Source of the DNA: Paenirhizobium selenitireducens ATCC BAA-1503
Lineage (GTDB): Bacteria > Pseudomonadota > Alphaproteobacteria > Rhizobiales > Rhizobiaceae
Direction of reading: 5' to 3'
NCBI RefSeq assembly: GCF_000518785.1
Contig: NZ_JAEG01000018.1
Coordinates: forward strand, 1-64,000
DNA: 64,000 nt
Every line of letters begins with the position of its first letter. Within the stretch, counting starts at the first letter, position 1. Made by a program: the position numbers and the translations under genes. Below are positions 32,056 to 40,246 of the stretch, piece after piece. The notes under the pieces were generated by a model. The model saw only the letters and a program-made list of their open reading frames with translations. It was not told where the DNA came from and ran no database searches.

Positions 32056-32907
32056 ATGACGCCGGAATGGAGCGACTTTCGCATTTTCCTTGCCATCGCC
32101 CGGGCCGGCACGCTCGGCGCCGGCGCCCGCCGGCTCGGGCTGACGCAGCCGACCATGGGCCGGCGGCTGAAGGCGCTGGAAGGCGCGCTCGGCACGGTGC
32201 TGTTCCAGAGAACCGCCGACGGCTTCGTGCTGACCGACGAGGGCCGGCTGCTTCTTTCCCATGCCGAACGCATGGAGGAGGAGACGATCGCCGTCGAACG
32301 CGGCCTCGCCGGCAGCGCGAAGGAGCTCGACGGGCTGGTCCGGATCTCCAGCTCGGACTGGTTCGGTGTCCATGTCCTTTCGCCGCTGCTCGCCGGCTTC
32401 TCGCTGCGGCATCCCAAGGTGGTGGTCGAACTGCTGACGGATTCCCGCCTGCTGAACCTGTCGCGGCGCGAGGCCGATCTCGTCTTCCGCATCCGCCCCT
32501 TCACCGAGGTGGACGTCGTCTCCCGCAAGTTCATGCATGTCGATTATGCGCTCTATGTGCCGCAGCACTCTCCTGATCCGTGCGTCGGCGACGGGGAGGG
32601 GTTGAGCCTCGTGACGATGGACGAGGTCTTCGGCGACATGCCGGATGTCTCCTGGCTCCGCGAAACCTTCCCCCATGCCGTCGTCGCCCTGCGCAGCAAC
32701 AGCCGGGACGTGCAGGCGCGCCTCTGCGCCGGCGGGGCGGGCATGGCGGTCCTGCCGGTGCCGCTCGGCGACAGCACGCCCGGCATCCGCCGCGTTGCCC
32801 TGCCTTCGCCGCCGCCCGGCCGCGACACCTGGCTCGGCTACCACCGCGACATGCGCCGGCTGCCGCGACTGCGCGCCCTCATCGACCACCTGATCGCCGC
32901 AGGCTGA
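32056..32907 (+). CDS. LysR-family transcriptional regulator
   Basis: 283 aa from ATG 32056. The N-terminal HTH is WSDFRIFLAIARAGTLGAGARRLGLTQPTMGRRLKALEGALGTVLFQRTADGFVLTDEG, and a LysR substrate-binding domain follows from about residue 90. It is divergent from the quinone oxidoreductase with a 106-base intergenic region, the classic LysR-target arrangement. It converges on the SDR gene, with a GC-rich stem (GGCCCGGGG...GCCCCGGCC) between them. Confidence 0.9.
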   Translation: MTPEWSDFRIFLAIARAGTLGAGARRLGLTQPTMGRRLKALEGALGTVLFQRTADGFVLTDEGRLLLSHAERMEEETIAVERGLAGSAKELDGLVRISSSDWFGVHVLSPLLAGFSLRHPKVVVELLTDSRLLNLSRREADLVFRIRPFTEVDVVSRKFMHVDYALYVPQHSPDPCVGDGEGLSLVTMDEVFGDMPDVSWLRETFPHAVVALRSNSRDVQARLCAGGAGMAVLPVPLGDSTPGIRRVALPSPPPGRDTWLGYHRDMRRLPRLRALIDHLIAAG

Positions 32908-32953
32908 GTGAGGGCAGCCCGGCGGCGGCCCGGGGCCGTTTCGAGCCCCGGCC

Positions 32954-33802
32954 TCATGCCTTCCCGCGCCATGCTGTCTGGCCCGTCAGCGCCCGCATGC
33001 CCGCCAGATACTGCTCTTCCGAGGTCGACCAGCGCAGCCGGGCATATTCCTCCACGTCCGGCCCGACCACGTAGCGCAGGCGATCCGACTCATCCTTGGC
33101 TGCGTCGAAGATCGCCTCGACCACCGACTGCTCCGCGGTCGAGGGGAAGGGATAGTCGACCATCGACTGCAGGGCGTGGTCGAAATAGGCCTGGTAGCCG
33201 GCCGGTACGGGCGCCGCCTGCGATGCCGCCATGCCGGTGCCGACGAAGTTGGTGGCCAGCATCGCCCCGGGCTCGATCAGCTTGACGCGCACATTCTGCG
33301 ATTCCAGCTCGTAGGACAGCGATTCCGTCAGGCCTTCCACGGCCTGTTTCGAGGCGACATAGATCGACAGCAGCGGTACTGCGGCGATGCCCACGCCGGA
33401 GCTCACATTGACGATCGTACCGCCGCCGCGCCGGCGCAGATGCGGCAGGGCCTGGCGGATCACGTTCATCGTGCCGAAGACATTGGTCTCGAAGATGCGG
33501 TGGATCGCTTCGTCCGGCGTCGCCTCGAAGACCGACACCATGGTGATGCCGGCATTGTTGACGACGGCGTCAAGCCCGCCGAAACGGTCCACGCCGGCCT
33601 GGATCGCCGCCTCGATGCTGGCAGGGTCGGCGACGTCGAGGGCGGCTTCCAGGATCCGCTCGGGATATTCGCCCGCCAGCGCGCCGTCCGGCTTGCGCAT
33701 GGTGGCAATCACGCTCCAGCCGTTTGCGGCAAAATGCCGGGCGGTGATCTTGCCGAGGCCCGACGAGCAGCCGGTAATGAGAATGGTCTTGGTCTTGGTC
33801 AT
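32954..33802 (-). CDS. Short-chain dehydrogenase/reductase (SDR)
   Basis: 282 aa from ATG 33802, with AGGAG eight bases upstream. It has the classical SDR cofactor motif TGCSSGLGKITARHF (TGxxxGxG), NNAGITMVSVFEAT, and catalytic Ser in VNVSSGVG with YVASKQAVEG (YxxxK). An NADP preference is suggested by the basic TMRKPDG after the second strand. The substrate is unknown. It is divergent from an AraC-family regulator (33897), which probably controls it. Confidence 0.9.
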   Translation of the reverse strand: MTKTKTILITGCSSGLGKITARHFAANGWSVIATMRKPDGALAGEYPERILEAALDVADPASIEAAIQAGVDRFGGLDAVVNNAGITMVSVFEATPDEAIHRIFETNVFGTMNVIRQALPHLRRRGGGTIVNVSSGVGIAAVPLLSIYVASKQAVEGLTESLSYELESQNVRVKLIEPGAMLATNFVGTGMAASQAAPVPAGYQAYFDHALQSMVDYPFPSTAEQSVVEAIFDAAKDESDRLRYVVGPDVEEYARLRWSTSEEQYLAGMRALTGQTAWRGKA

Positions 33803-33896
33803 GTGCTTGGCTCCTTTTTGGTTGCCAGGCTTGACTACTTCGTCCAATTGCCGCTTTCTATAATGCCAAGTCCGAATATCATTATGGATCGTCCCG

Positions 33897-34829
33897 ATGG
33901 ATGCGTTGACCGATGTCATAGGCCTGCTGCGCCCGGAGACCGTGCTGCTCGGCGGCATGGCCGGCGCCGGACGCTGGGGCGTGCGCGTGCCCGAGCAGCC
34001 GGGCCCGACCTTCTACCTCGTCACCGAAGGCCGCTGCTGGTTCCAGGCGGAGGAGGGCGGCCCGCTCGAGCTTGGCGCCGGCGACTACGTTCTCTCGGCC
34101 CGGCCGCGCGAGGACTCGTTCGTCAGTGCGCCGGGCGTCAGGACGGAACTGTCGGACGATGCCTTCAAGGCGGCCCATTGGGTGGATGGCGAAGTGCGGG
34201 TCGGCGATCCGGGCCTTGCCCCGCAGACCCGCATCCTCGGCGGCCTCATCCGCTGCGACCCGGCCAATGCCGACCTGCTCATCGGCCTGCTTCCGCGCCT
34301 GGTCTGCGTCAGGGCCACCGAGCAGGCAGCCTCCCGGCTGCACACGCTCGTCGCCATCGTGCGCGAAGAGGCGGCCGATGGCCGGCCGGGTCGCGATGCG
34401 ATCCTCTGCCGTCTCATCGAGGTGATGCTGATCGAGATCCTGCGACGCGCGGCGGCGGCCTGGTCGCCGCCGGTCGGTCTGCTCGGCGGCCTGGCCCATC
34501 CGCAGCTCGCCCAGGCGCTCGGTCACATCCATGCCGACGTCGCCCGCGGCTGGACGGTCGGCGAACTTGCCCGCCGCGTCGGCATGTCGCGCTCGGTCTT
34601 CGCGCGGCGTTTCTGCGAGGCCGTCGGTGTCGCGCCGGTCGAATATCTGCTGAACTGGCGCATGGCGCTGGCCAAGGACACTCTCCTGCGCCGCGGCGGT
34701 TCGCTGGACGAAATCGCCGAGGCGGTCGGCTACAGGTCGGCCAGCGCGTTCAGCACCGCCTTCAGCCGGCGAGTCGGCTGCCCGCCCAGCGAATATGTCT
34801 CGGTCTCGGCCGCCCTCACGCCGCCTTGA
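33897..34829 (+). CDS. AraC-family regulator with cupin-6 sensor domain
   Basis: 310 aa. The N-terminal AraC_binding/cupin_6 domain (PGPTFYLVTEGRCWFQAEEGGPLELGAGDYVLSARP) is followed by a linker. The C-terminal double HTH is WTVGELARRVGMSRSVFARRFCEAVGVAPVEYLLNWRMALAKDTL and SLDEIAEAVGYRSASAFSTAFSRRVGCPPSEY. It is divergent from the SDR gene with a 94-base gap and is the likely regulator of it. Its 3' end overlaps the opposing VOC gene by 14 bases. Confidence 0.9.
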   Translation: MDALTDVIGLLRPETVLLGGMAGAGRWGVRVPEQPGPTFYLVTEGRCWFQAEEGGPLELGAGDYVLSARPREDSFVSAPGVRTELSDDAFKAAHWVDGEVRVGDPGLAPQTRILGGLIRCDPANADLLIGLLPRLVCVRATEQAASRLHTLVAIVREEAADGRPGRDAILCRLIEVMLIEILRRAAAAWSPPVGLLGGLAHPQLAQALGHIHADVARGWTVGELARRVGMSRSVFARRFCEAVGVAPVEYLLNWRMALAKDTLLRRGGSLDEIAEAVGYRSASAFSTAFSRRVGCPPSEYVSVSAALTPP

Positions 34830-35790
34830 GCGTGAGCCCGATGCCCCAGGGGTCCTTCAGCGCATGGCCTTCCGCCGTGCGGGTGACCGGGATCTCCAGG
34901 CTCTCCAGCGTGGTCAGCGCCGTGTCGAGGGCCGTCTGGTCGTTGAAGGTCAGCGAATAGTCGGAGAGGCCCGACATTGCCCCTTGGCGGGCCGTGGCGC
35001 CGCGGCTGTTCCAGATGTTGGCGGCGATGTGGTGGTGATAGGTGCCGGCGCCGAAGAAGCTGGCGCCCGGATAGGTCGCCATCTTCTTGAGGCCGAGCAC
35101 GCCTTCGTAGAAGCGGTCGGCTTCCGGGATATTGCCGACCTGCAGATGCATGTGGCCGATCGCCGCCTTGTCGCTCATGCCGGCCCAGGCGGTCTTCGGT
35201 GCGCTGTCGTAGAGGCCCTGCAGGTCGAGGCCGAGCGTTGCCATCTCCACCGTGCCGTCGGCGCGGAAATCCCAGTCTTCCGGCGCGCGGTCGCGGTAGA
35301 CCTCGATGCCGTTGCCTTCCGGGTCGCTCAGGTAGATCGCCTCGGACACCAGATGGTCGGAGGCGCCGTCGAGCCGCACGCCCTGCGCCACGGCATGCGC
35401 CAGCCAGTGGCCGAGCTCTGTGCGGTCGGGCATCAGGAAGGCGGTGTGGAACAGGCCGGCGGCATTGCGCGGCGCCGGCCGCACATCGGCGCGGGTCGTC
35501 AGCGTCAGAAGCGGGCGGGCGCCGGCCCCCAGCACCACGCCGCTCATGCCCTGCTCGATCACTTTCAGGCCGAGCATGGTCTCGTAGAACTGCCGCACCC
35601 GGTCGATGTCGGAGACCACCAGATGGGCGGTGCCGACATGGATCGGCCGGGTCAGCGCAAAGCTCTGCGCCGTGTCTGTCTTGCCGGTGGAATTCATCGC
35701 ATGGGCTCCTGTGGCCGAGCGGGCCGGTGTCGCGCCGGCGGCGAGGCTGGCGCCAAGCGCGAGCATGGTGCGGCGGCTGATCCGGGTCAT
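34816..35790 (-). CDS. Tat-exported VOC (glyoxalase/extradiol dioxygenase-like) protein
   Basis: 324 aa from ATG 35790. A twin-arginine signal is present (ISRRTMLALGASLAAGATPARSA). Two VOC domains follow: residues about 50-170 (GTAHLVVSDIDRVRQFYETMLGLKVI ... FHTAFLMPD ... LSDPEGNGIEVYRDR) and 200-320 (IGHMHLQVGNIPEADRFYEGVLGLKKM ... YHHHIAANIWNSRG). This is the layout of CatE-like catechol 2,3-dioxygenases. Export of a CatE-like protein by Tat is unusual, because homologues are cytoplasmic. The second-domain metal ligands His/His/Glu are partly visible. The substrate is unknown. Confidence 0.85.
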   Translation of the reverse strand: MTRISRRTMLALGASLAAGATPARSATGAHAMNSTGKTDTAQSFALTRPIHVGTAHLVVSDIDRVRQFYETMLGLKVIEQGMSGVVLGAGARPLLTLTTRADVRPAPRNAAGLFHTAFLMPDRTELGHWLAHAVAQGVRLDGASDHLVSEAIYLSDPEGNGIEVYRDRAPEDWDFRADGTVEMATLGLDLQGLYDSAPKTAWAGMSDKAAIGHMHLQVGNIPEADRFYEGVLGLKKMATYPGASFFGAGTYHHHIAANIWNSRGATARQGAMSGLSDYSLTFNDQTALDTALTTLESLEIPVTRTAEGHALKDPWGIGLTLKAA

Positions 35791-35910
35791 CGTCGGTCCT
35801 TGTGGTTTTCTGTCTTCAGGGCCAGAATATGCGCCGTTCGCATCGTTCACGAAAGATCGGATCTTGGAGATGTATCGTTCGCTGAATGTTGACGGTCGGC
35901 GCCGCAAAAA

Positions 35911-35924
35911 TTGATCCTGATCAA
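35911..35924 (+). promoter_or_regulatory. Consensus FNR/FixK box
   Basis: TTGATCCTGATCAA is a perfect TTGAT-N4-ATCAA site, 84 bases upstream of the universal stress protein start. Activation under low oxygen by an FNR/FixK-type regulator is the established meaning of this site in Rhizobiales. Confidence 0.85.
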
Positions 35925-36007
35925 TGCAGGGCGTCCGCCGAGGATCGATTGTGAGGCCATGGATTAGGGAGGCGGGTCCGCAGAGACCGCGTCACAAGGA
36001 GAGCAAG

Positions 36008-36418
36008 ATGTACAAGAAAATCGTGGTTCCGGTCGATTGCGCCGCGCTCGACAAGGGCGAGAAGATCCTGCGCAAGGCCGCCCAGCTTCTCGATGCCGGC
36101 GGCGAGATCATCCTGATGACGGTGATTGAGGACATGCCCGGCTACATCACCATCGAACTGCCGGTGAACGTCGTCGAGGACGCGATCAAGGACGGCAAGG
36201 CCAAGCTGGTCGAGCTCAAGGAAAAGACCGGCATTGCCGCCCGCGTCGAGTTGCGTACCGGCGCGCCGGCCCGCGAAATCCTCGCCGCCGCCAACGAGCA
36301 CGGCGCCGACCTCATCCTGGTCGCCTCGCACGTTCCCGACCTCGGCAACTACCTGATCGGCGCCACCGCCGATCGCGTCGTGCGCCATGCCAAGTGCTCG
36401 GTTCTCGTTGACCGGTGA
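36008..36418 (+). CDS. Universal stress protein (UspA family)
   Basis: 136 aa from ATG 36008, after AAGGAGAGCAAG. It has the single-domain Usp fold: KKIVVPVDCAALDKGEKILRKAAQLL, then EIILMTVIEDMPGY. The ATP-binding end GADLILVASHVPDLGNYLIGATADRVVRHAKCSVLV is close to the G-2x-G-9x-G-S/T pattern but degenerate. The perfect FNR/FixK box upstream implies induction by oxygen limitation. The DksA-like gene follows 57 bases downstream and could be in the same transcript. Confidence 0.92.
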   Translation: MYKKIVVPVDCAALDKGEKILRKAAQLLDAGGEIILMTVIEDMPGYITIELPVNVVEDAIKDGKAKLVELKEKTGIAARVELRTGAPAREILAAANEHGADLILVASHVPDLGNYLIGATADRVVRHAKCSVLVDR

Positions 36419-36475
36419 GCCGGCGCGGACCACACTCCAGGCTCAAACAGAAGAAACAACGAGGATACACCCCGG

Positions 36476-36796
36476 ATGAACACTGAAAAATACGAGCAGA
36501 TCCTCAGGGATCGCCAGCGCGAGCTTTTCGCCCGGCTGCACAAGATCAATGCCGACATCGCCACCGGCCGCAACGCCGACAGCGAGGAGCAGGCGACCGA
36601 GGCCGAAAACGACGAGGTGCTCGACGAACTGGGCGAAGTCGGCGAGAAGGAGCTGAAGGCGATCGACGCCGCCCTCGACCGCATCACCAAGGGCACCTAC
36701 GGCACCTGCGCCAAATGCGGCGAGCCGATCTCCGAGGCGCGGCTTGCGGCCGTGCCCTACGCCCCGCTCTGCCAGGAATGCGCCACCGGTCTCTGA
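36476..36796 (+). CDS. TraR/DksA-family C4 zinc-finger protein
   Basis: 106 aa. An N-terminal coiled coil (KYEQILRDRQRELFARLHKINADIATG; EEQATEAENDEVLDELGEVGEKELKAIDAAL) is followed by the zinc finger CAKCGEPISEARLAAVPYAPLCQEC (C-x2-C-x17-C-x2-C). The family binds RNA polymerase through the secondary channel; DksA proper is about 150 aa, so this is a short paralogue. It follows the FNR-controlled Usp gene and ends in a strong terminator at 36818-36849. Confidence 0.9.
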   Translation: MNTEKYEQILRDRQRELFARLHKINADIATGRNADSEEQATEAENDEVLDELGEVGEKELKAIDAALDRITKGTYGTCAKCGEPISEARLAAVPYAPLCQECATGL

Positions 36797-36817
36797 CCGT
36801 CCGCCACACAGGTCTTG

Positions 36818-36849
36818 GCCCCCTTTCCTGATGCGGAGAGGGGGCTTTT
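36818..36849 (+). terminator. Rho-independent terminator after DksA-like gene
   Basis: GCCCCCTTTCC-tgatgc-GGAGAGGGGGC followed by TTTTT, 20 bases past the stop at 36796. Confidence 0.9.
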
Positions 36850-36891
36850 TGCTGCCCGGACTCCGGCGCGCCGCATAAATAGGTGACCCTA

Positions 36892-36921
36892 TTGACACGT
36901 GACAAAAAAGTCACGTATTCT
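36892..36921 (+). promoter_or_regulatory. Promoter and operator of the ArsR-SRPBCC gene
   Basis: -35 TTGACA (36892-36897), 18-bp spacer, -10 TATTCT (36916-36921). The perfect inverted repeat ACGTGAC-A6-GTCACGT (36897-36916) fills the spacer, so repressor binding would exclude RNA polymerase. The expected start site coincides with the ATG at 36928. Confidence 0.75.
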
Positions 36922-36927
36922 CCGGCC

Positions 36928-37704
36928 ATGGACGACATCTTCGATGCCCTGGCGCATCCCATTCGACGCGGAATCCTGGACCGGCTGCGGCAACGCGACG
37001 GCCAGACGCTGAGCGAGCTTGAGCGCGATCAGCCGGTGACCCGCTTCGGCGTGATGAAGCATCTCGGCGTGCTGGAAGGCGCCCATCTCATCGTGACCCG
37101 CAAGGTCGGACGGGAAAAGCTGCATTATCTCAATCCGCTGCCCCTGCAGGACGTGGCGGACCGGTGGATCTCGCGCTTTGCCGCCCCCTTCGCCCGCACG
37201 CTGAGCGATCTTGCAAGCGTCGCCGAAGGAAGGAACGACAAGATGAGCAATGCCGCGCCGAAACATGTCTGGGAAACCTATATCCGCGCCACGCCCGACG
37301 CGGTCTGGGCGATCCTCACCGACGACGAGAAGACGCCGCTCTGGCAGCATTTCAACATGACGTCGCGCACCGAATGGCGGAAGGACGGGGCGATCACCTT
37401 CTTCGTCGGCGACACGCCGATGATCGTCGGCAAAGTGCTGGAGATCGAGCCTCCGCATCGTTTCGTCCATTCCTTCAGCGCGCAGTGGTCGCCCGATGTC
37501 GCCGTCGATCCGGCCTCGCGCGTCACCTGGAGCCTGGAGCCGGTCGGCGAGGGCGCCTGCAAGCTGATCCTCACCCACGACGATTTCGGCGGCGATACGG
37601 CGACCAGCCGCGCGGTCGGCGGCGGCTGGCCGGAAGCACTGTCGCGTCTGAAGACGCTGGCCGAGACCGGCGAACCCTTCTACATCGCCGCACCCGGCCG
37701 CTGA
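36928..37704 (+). CDS. ArsR-type HTH fused to SRPBCC (AHSA1-like) domain
   Basis: 258 aa from ATG 36928. Residues 1-90 form an ArsR winged helix (DDIFDALAHPIRRGILDRLRQRDGQTLSELERDQPVTRFGVMKHLGVLEGAHLIVTRKVGREKLHYLNPLPL). Residues 115-255 form an SRPBCC/AHSA1 lipocalin-like pocket (VWETYIRATPDAVWAILTDDEKTPLWQHF ... PPHRFVHSF ... LILTHDDFGG). The two parts are often adjacent genes, but here they are one polypeptide; a ligand bound in the pocket may directly control DNA binding (inference). No Shine-Dalgarno sequence is present, and the transcript is probably leaderless. The MAPEG gene follows 24 bases later. Confidence 0.88.
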   Translation: MDDIFDALAHPIRRGILDRLRQRDGQTLSELERDQPVTRFGVMKHLGVLEGAHLIVTRKVGREKLHYLNPLPLQDVADRWISRFAAPFARTLSDLASVAEGRNDKMSNAAPKHVWETYIRATPDAVWAILTDDEKTPLWQHFNMTSRTEWRKDGAITFFVGDTPMIVGKVLEIEPPHRFVHSFSAQWSPDVAVDPASRVTWSLEPVGEGACKLILTHDDFGGDTATSRAVGGGWPEALSRLKTLAETGEPFYIAAPGR

Positions 37705-37728
37705 ACCTTTGCCAAGGGGAAAAGACGC

Positions 37729-38121
37729 ATGGTTCTACCTGTCCACACGATGCAGTATGCGGCGATCCTCGCCCTGATCTTCGTCGCCCTGTCGCTCTGG
37801 GTCTCCATGGGGCGGGCGAAGATGCGGGTACACCACGGCGACGGAGGCCACGTCGCGCTCAATCGCCGCATCCGCGCCCACGCCAACTTCGCCGAATACG
37901 TGCCCTTCGCGCTGCTGCTGATCGGCCTTGCCGAAATGGCGGGCGTGGGCGGCACGACCGTTCAGGCGCTGCTGGCCGTGCTGGTCGCTGCCCGTCTCGC
38001 CCATCCCTTCGGCATGACCGCGCTGGAGGGGTCGGTCCGGCAATATGCGCTGCGAGCGCCGGCCATGCTCGCCACCTGGGCCGTCATCGCGGTGGCCGCC
38101 GTCCTGCTTTTGGCGCGCTGA
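37729..38121 (+). CDS. MAPEG-family membrane protein (first copy)
   Basis: 130 aa with four transmembrane helices. The family's conserved loop is visible: RAKMRVHHGDGGHVALNRRIRAHANFAEYVPFALLLIGLAE. MAPEG proteins include microsomal glutathione transferases; bacterial members are of uncertain function. It lies 24 bases after the ArsR-SRPBCC gene, after AAGGGGAAAAG, and is probably cotranscribed and controlled by it. A second MAPEG gene is at 42752-43135. Confidence 0.88.
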   Translation: MVLPVHTMQYAAILALIFVALSLWVSMGRAKMRVHHGDGGHVALNRRIRAHANFAEYVPFALLLIGLAEMAGVGGTTVQALLAVLVAARLAHPFGMTALEGSVRQYALRAPAMLATWAVIAVAAVLLLAR

Positions 38122-38242
38122 CGGGGCTTCGGCGGCGGGCGATATTGTTCCGCCCGATTGCCCCGCCGCACGGAATTGGCTAAACATCATCCCATACGGA
38201 TCGCGCTGCAACATTGCGGCGCACCAAGGCGGAGTGCGACAC

Positions 38243-39169
38243 ATGGCGATTGCAGATGCGGCCGGCCAGACGGCGCGGTGGAAGGATGCAGCCCCCGGTT
38301 CCGACGACGAGGAGATCATTCCCCGCGACATCCGTTTCGGCATCCTGGACAACCCGACCCGCCACTGGCTCGGCGGCGATTTCCACAAGACGGCCCTGAT
38401 CGACGGCCTGTCCATCTTCCTGCCGGAAGGCGAGCGCTATTTCATCCGCTCGCTGAAATATTACGCGCCGAAGCTGAAGGACAAGCATCTCGCCGCCGAG
38501 ATCAACGGCTATTCGGTGCAGGAGGCTTTTCACACCCGCGAGCACGAGGACTACAACCGGGCGCTCGCCAAGCTCGGCTATGACGTCGAGGCCATGGAAG
38601 CGCCGGTGATCAAGACGCTGCGCTCCGACAAGATCCCGATCTTCCGCCTGGCCGTCACCTGCGCCATCGAGCACCTGACGGCGACGCTGTCGTCGGTGAC
38701 GCTGCGCAATCCGCAATTTCTCGACGATGCCTCGCCGGCCTATCGCCGCCTGTGGATGTGGCATGCGCTGGAGGAGCTGGAACACAAGGCGGTGGCGCTC
38801 GACGTCTTCGCTGCGGCGACGCCGAAATATTCCCCCTTCAAGCGCTACATGCTGCGCACCATGGCGTTCAACGCGGTGGCCTGGACCTTCCTCAAGATCG
38901 TGCTCGCCAACCTGATGCGCTTTGCCCGGACCGACGGCGTCAAGACCGGCCCGCGCTTCTGGGCGCGCCTCGTCTGGGTGCTGTTCGGCAATCCCGGCTA
39001 CTGGCGCAAATGCGCGCCGCTGGTGCTGAAATATTACCTGCCGGGCTTCAACCCGGTGAACAAGGACGATCACGACCTGATCCACAAGGGCCGCGCCTGG
39101 CTCTACGATGAATTCATGGCGCTGGAGGCCGCCAAGTCCGCCCCCGCGGCCGCCCCGGCCGCCGAGTGA
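38243..39169 (+). CDS. Predicted metal-dependent hydrolase (PF10118-like)
   Basis: 308 aa from ATG 38243, with GGAG upstream. Conserved His/Glu blocks suggest a di-metal helical bundle: INGYSVQEAFHTREHEDYNRAL, AVTCAIEHLTATLSSVTL and WMWHALEELEHKAVALDVF. These match the 'predicted metal-dependent hydrolase' family. The activity is unknown. A methyltransferase gene starts ten bases after its stop, so the two form an operon. Confidence 0.82.
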   Translation: MAIADAAGQTARWKDAAPGSDDEEIIPRDIRFGILDNPTRHWLGGDFHKTALIDGLSIFLPEGERYFIRSLKYYAPKLKDKHLAAEINGYSVQEAFHTREHEDYNRALAKLGYDVEAMEAPVIKTLRSDKIPIFRLAVTCAIEHLTATLSSVTLRNPQFLDDASPAYRRLWMWHALEELEHKAVALDVFAAATPKYSPFKRYMLRTMAFNAVAWTFLKIVLANLMRFARTDGVKTGPRFWARLVWVLFGNPGYWRKCAPLVLKYYLPGFNPVNKDDHDLIHKGRAWLYDEFMALEAAKSAPAAAPAAE

Positions 39170-39179
39170 AAGAGCCCCG

Positions 39180-39995
39180 ATGAGCAGCCGCCTGTTTTCC
39201 AACGTCCTCGACGTTGCCACCCTCGGCAAGTTTCCGCGCACCCAGAAATGGGTCTGGCGGCGCATCTACAACATGCTGTCGCGCTTCTGGGGCGACAAGG
39301 ACTGGCGCTTCATGAACTACGGCTACGTGCCGAGCGGCGCGCCCTTTGCGCTGAAAGCCGAGGACGAGGCCGAGCGCGCCTTCATCGGCCTCTACCAGCA
39401 GGCGGTCGAGGGCCTTGCCGTCGAGGGCGCCCGCGTGCTGGAGGTCGGCTCCGGCCGCGGCGGCGGCTCGCGCTACATCGCCCGCTATCACGCCCCCGCT
39501 GCCGTCACCGGCCTCGACTATTCGCCGGAAACCGTGCGCCGGGCGCAGAAGCTCAATGCCGATACGCCGGCGCTTTCCTTCGTCCAGGGCGACGCCGAGA
39601 ACCTGCCTTTTCCCGACGCCGCCTTCGACATCGTCGTCAACATCGAATCGTCGCATTGCTATGGCGACGTACCGGCCTTTGCCCGCGAGGTCGCCCGGGT
39701 GCTGAAACCCGGCGGCATCTTCACCTTCGCCGACATGCGCCCGAAGAGCCAGCTAGCGGCCCTTGACGAACAACTCGCCGCTCCCGGCCTGGAACTCATC
39801 GACAAGCGCAATATTTCCGAAAACGTCGTCGCCGCCCTCAACGCGGCCGAAGCCCGCAAACAGGCCCGCATCGGCAAGGCCTTCCTGCTGCGCCGCTTCA
39901 TGACCGAATTCTCCGGCTCCAAGGGCTCGGTGCTCTACAAGGCGCTCACGGGCGGCAGCGTGGTCTACCAGGCGCGGCGGTATCGGAAGACCTGA
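39180..39995 (+). CDS. Class I SAM-dependent methyltransferase
   Basis: 271 aa from ATG 39180. SAM-binding motif I is VLEVGSGRGGGSRYIA, followed by VTGLDYSPETVRRAQ, QGDAENLPFPDAAFDIVVNIESSHCYGDV and VLKPGGIFTFADMRP. The N-terminal RFWGDKDWRFMNYGYVPSG resembles lipid/phenolphthiocerol-type methyltransferases, so a lipid or quinone-like substrate is possible. It is in an operon with the upstream hydrolase. Confidence 0.87.
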   Translation: MSSRLFSNVLDVATLGKFPRTQKWVWRRIYNMLSRFWGDKDWRFMNYGYVPSGAPFALKAEDEAERAFIGLYQQAVEGLAVEGARVLEVGSGRGGGSRYIARYHAPAAVTGLDYSPETVRRAQKLNADTPALSFVQGDAENLPFPDAAFDIVVNIESSHCYGDVPAFAREVARVLKPGGIFTFADMRPKSQLAALDEQLAAPGLELIDKRNISENVVAALNAAEARKQARIGKAFLLRRFMTEFSGSKGSVLYKALTGGSVVYQARRYRKT

Positions 39996-40010
39996 CTGCT
40001 CTTCCTCTCC

Positions 40011-40172
40011 CCTCTCACGGGGGTGAGGCATGGTCGGCGCAGCCGACGAAACGATCCGATGGCCGCTTCGAACGACCAACACCCGGCGCCAAAGCCAGGG
40101 GCCGGGCAGGGCGACAACCCCGTCGCCCTTCTCCCCGTTCACGGGGAGAAGGTGTCGGCAGGCGGATGAGGG
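40011..40172. repeat. Composite intergenic palindromic repeat preceding parDE
   Basis: CTCTCCCCTCTCACGGGGGTGAGG starts the element, and after a spacer it ends in stem CTTCTCCCC-gttcac-GGGGAGAAG and GGTGTCGGCAGGCGGATGAGGGG. The last 18 bases (GTGTCGGCAGGCGGATGA, 40152-40169) recur exactly at 40801-40818 beyond parE. Confidence 0.85.
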
Positions 40173-40191
40173 GCAGTCGCCACCTTCAAAT

Positions 40192-40216
40192 TAATTTGGC
40201 AAACTTTGCCAAATTA
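40192..40216. promoter_or_regulatory. 25-bp palindromic operator of parDE
   Basis: A perfect palindrome of TAATTTGGCAAA, one central base, and TTTGCCAAATTA lies 31 bases upstream of the parD start. A further imperfect half-site (TATGCCA) follows at 40216-40222. Autoregulation by the ribbon-helix-helix ParD is the family's known mode. Confidence 0.8.
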
Positions 40217-40246
40217 TGCCATTTTCATCCCGGCGAGGTGACCGAT

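Noticed and set aside
36883-36927. Upstream start for the ArsR-SRPBCC protein (TTG at 36883)
   Set aside because: It would place the coding sequence through the -35, operator and -10; ATG 36928 fits homologues.
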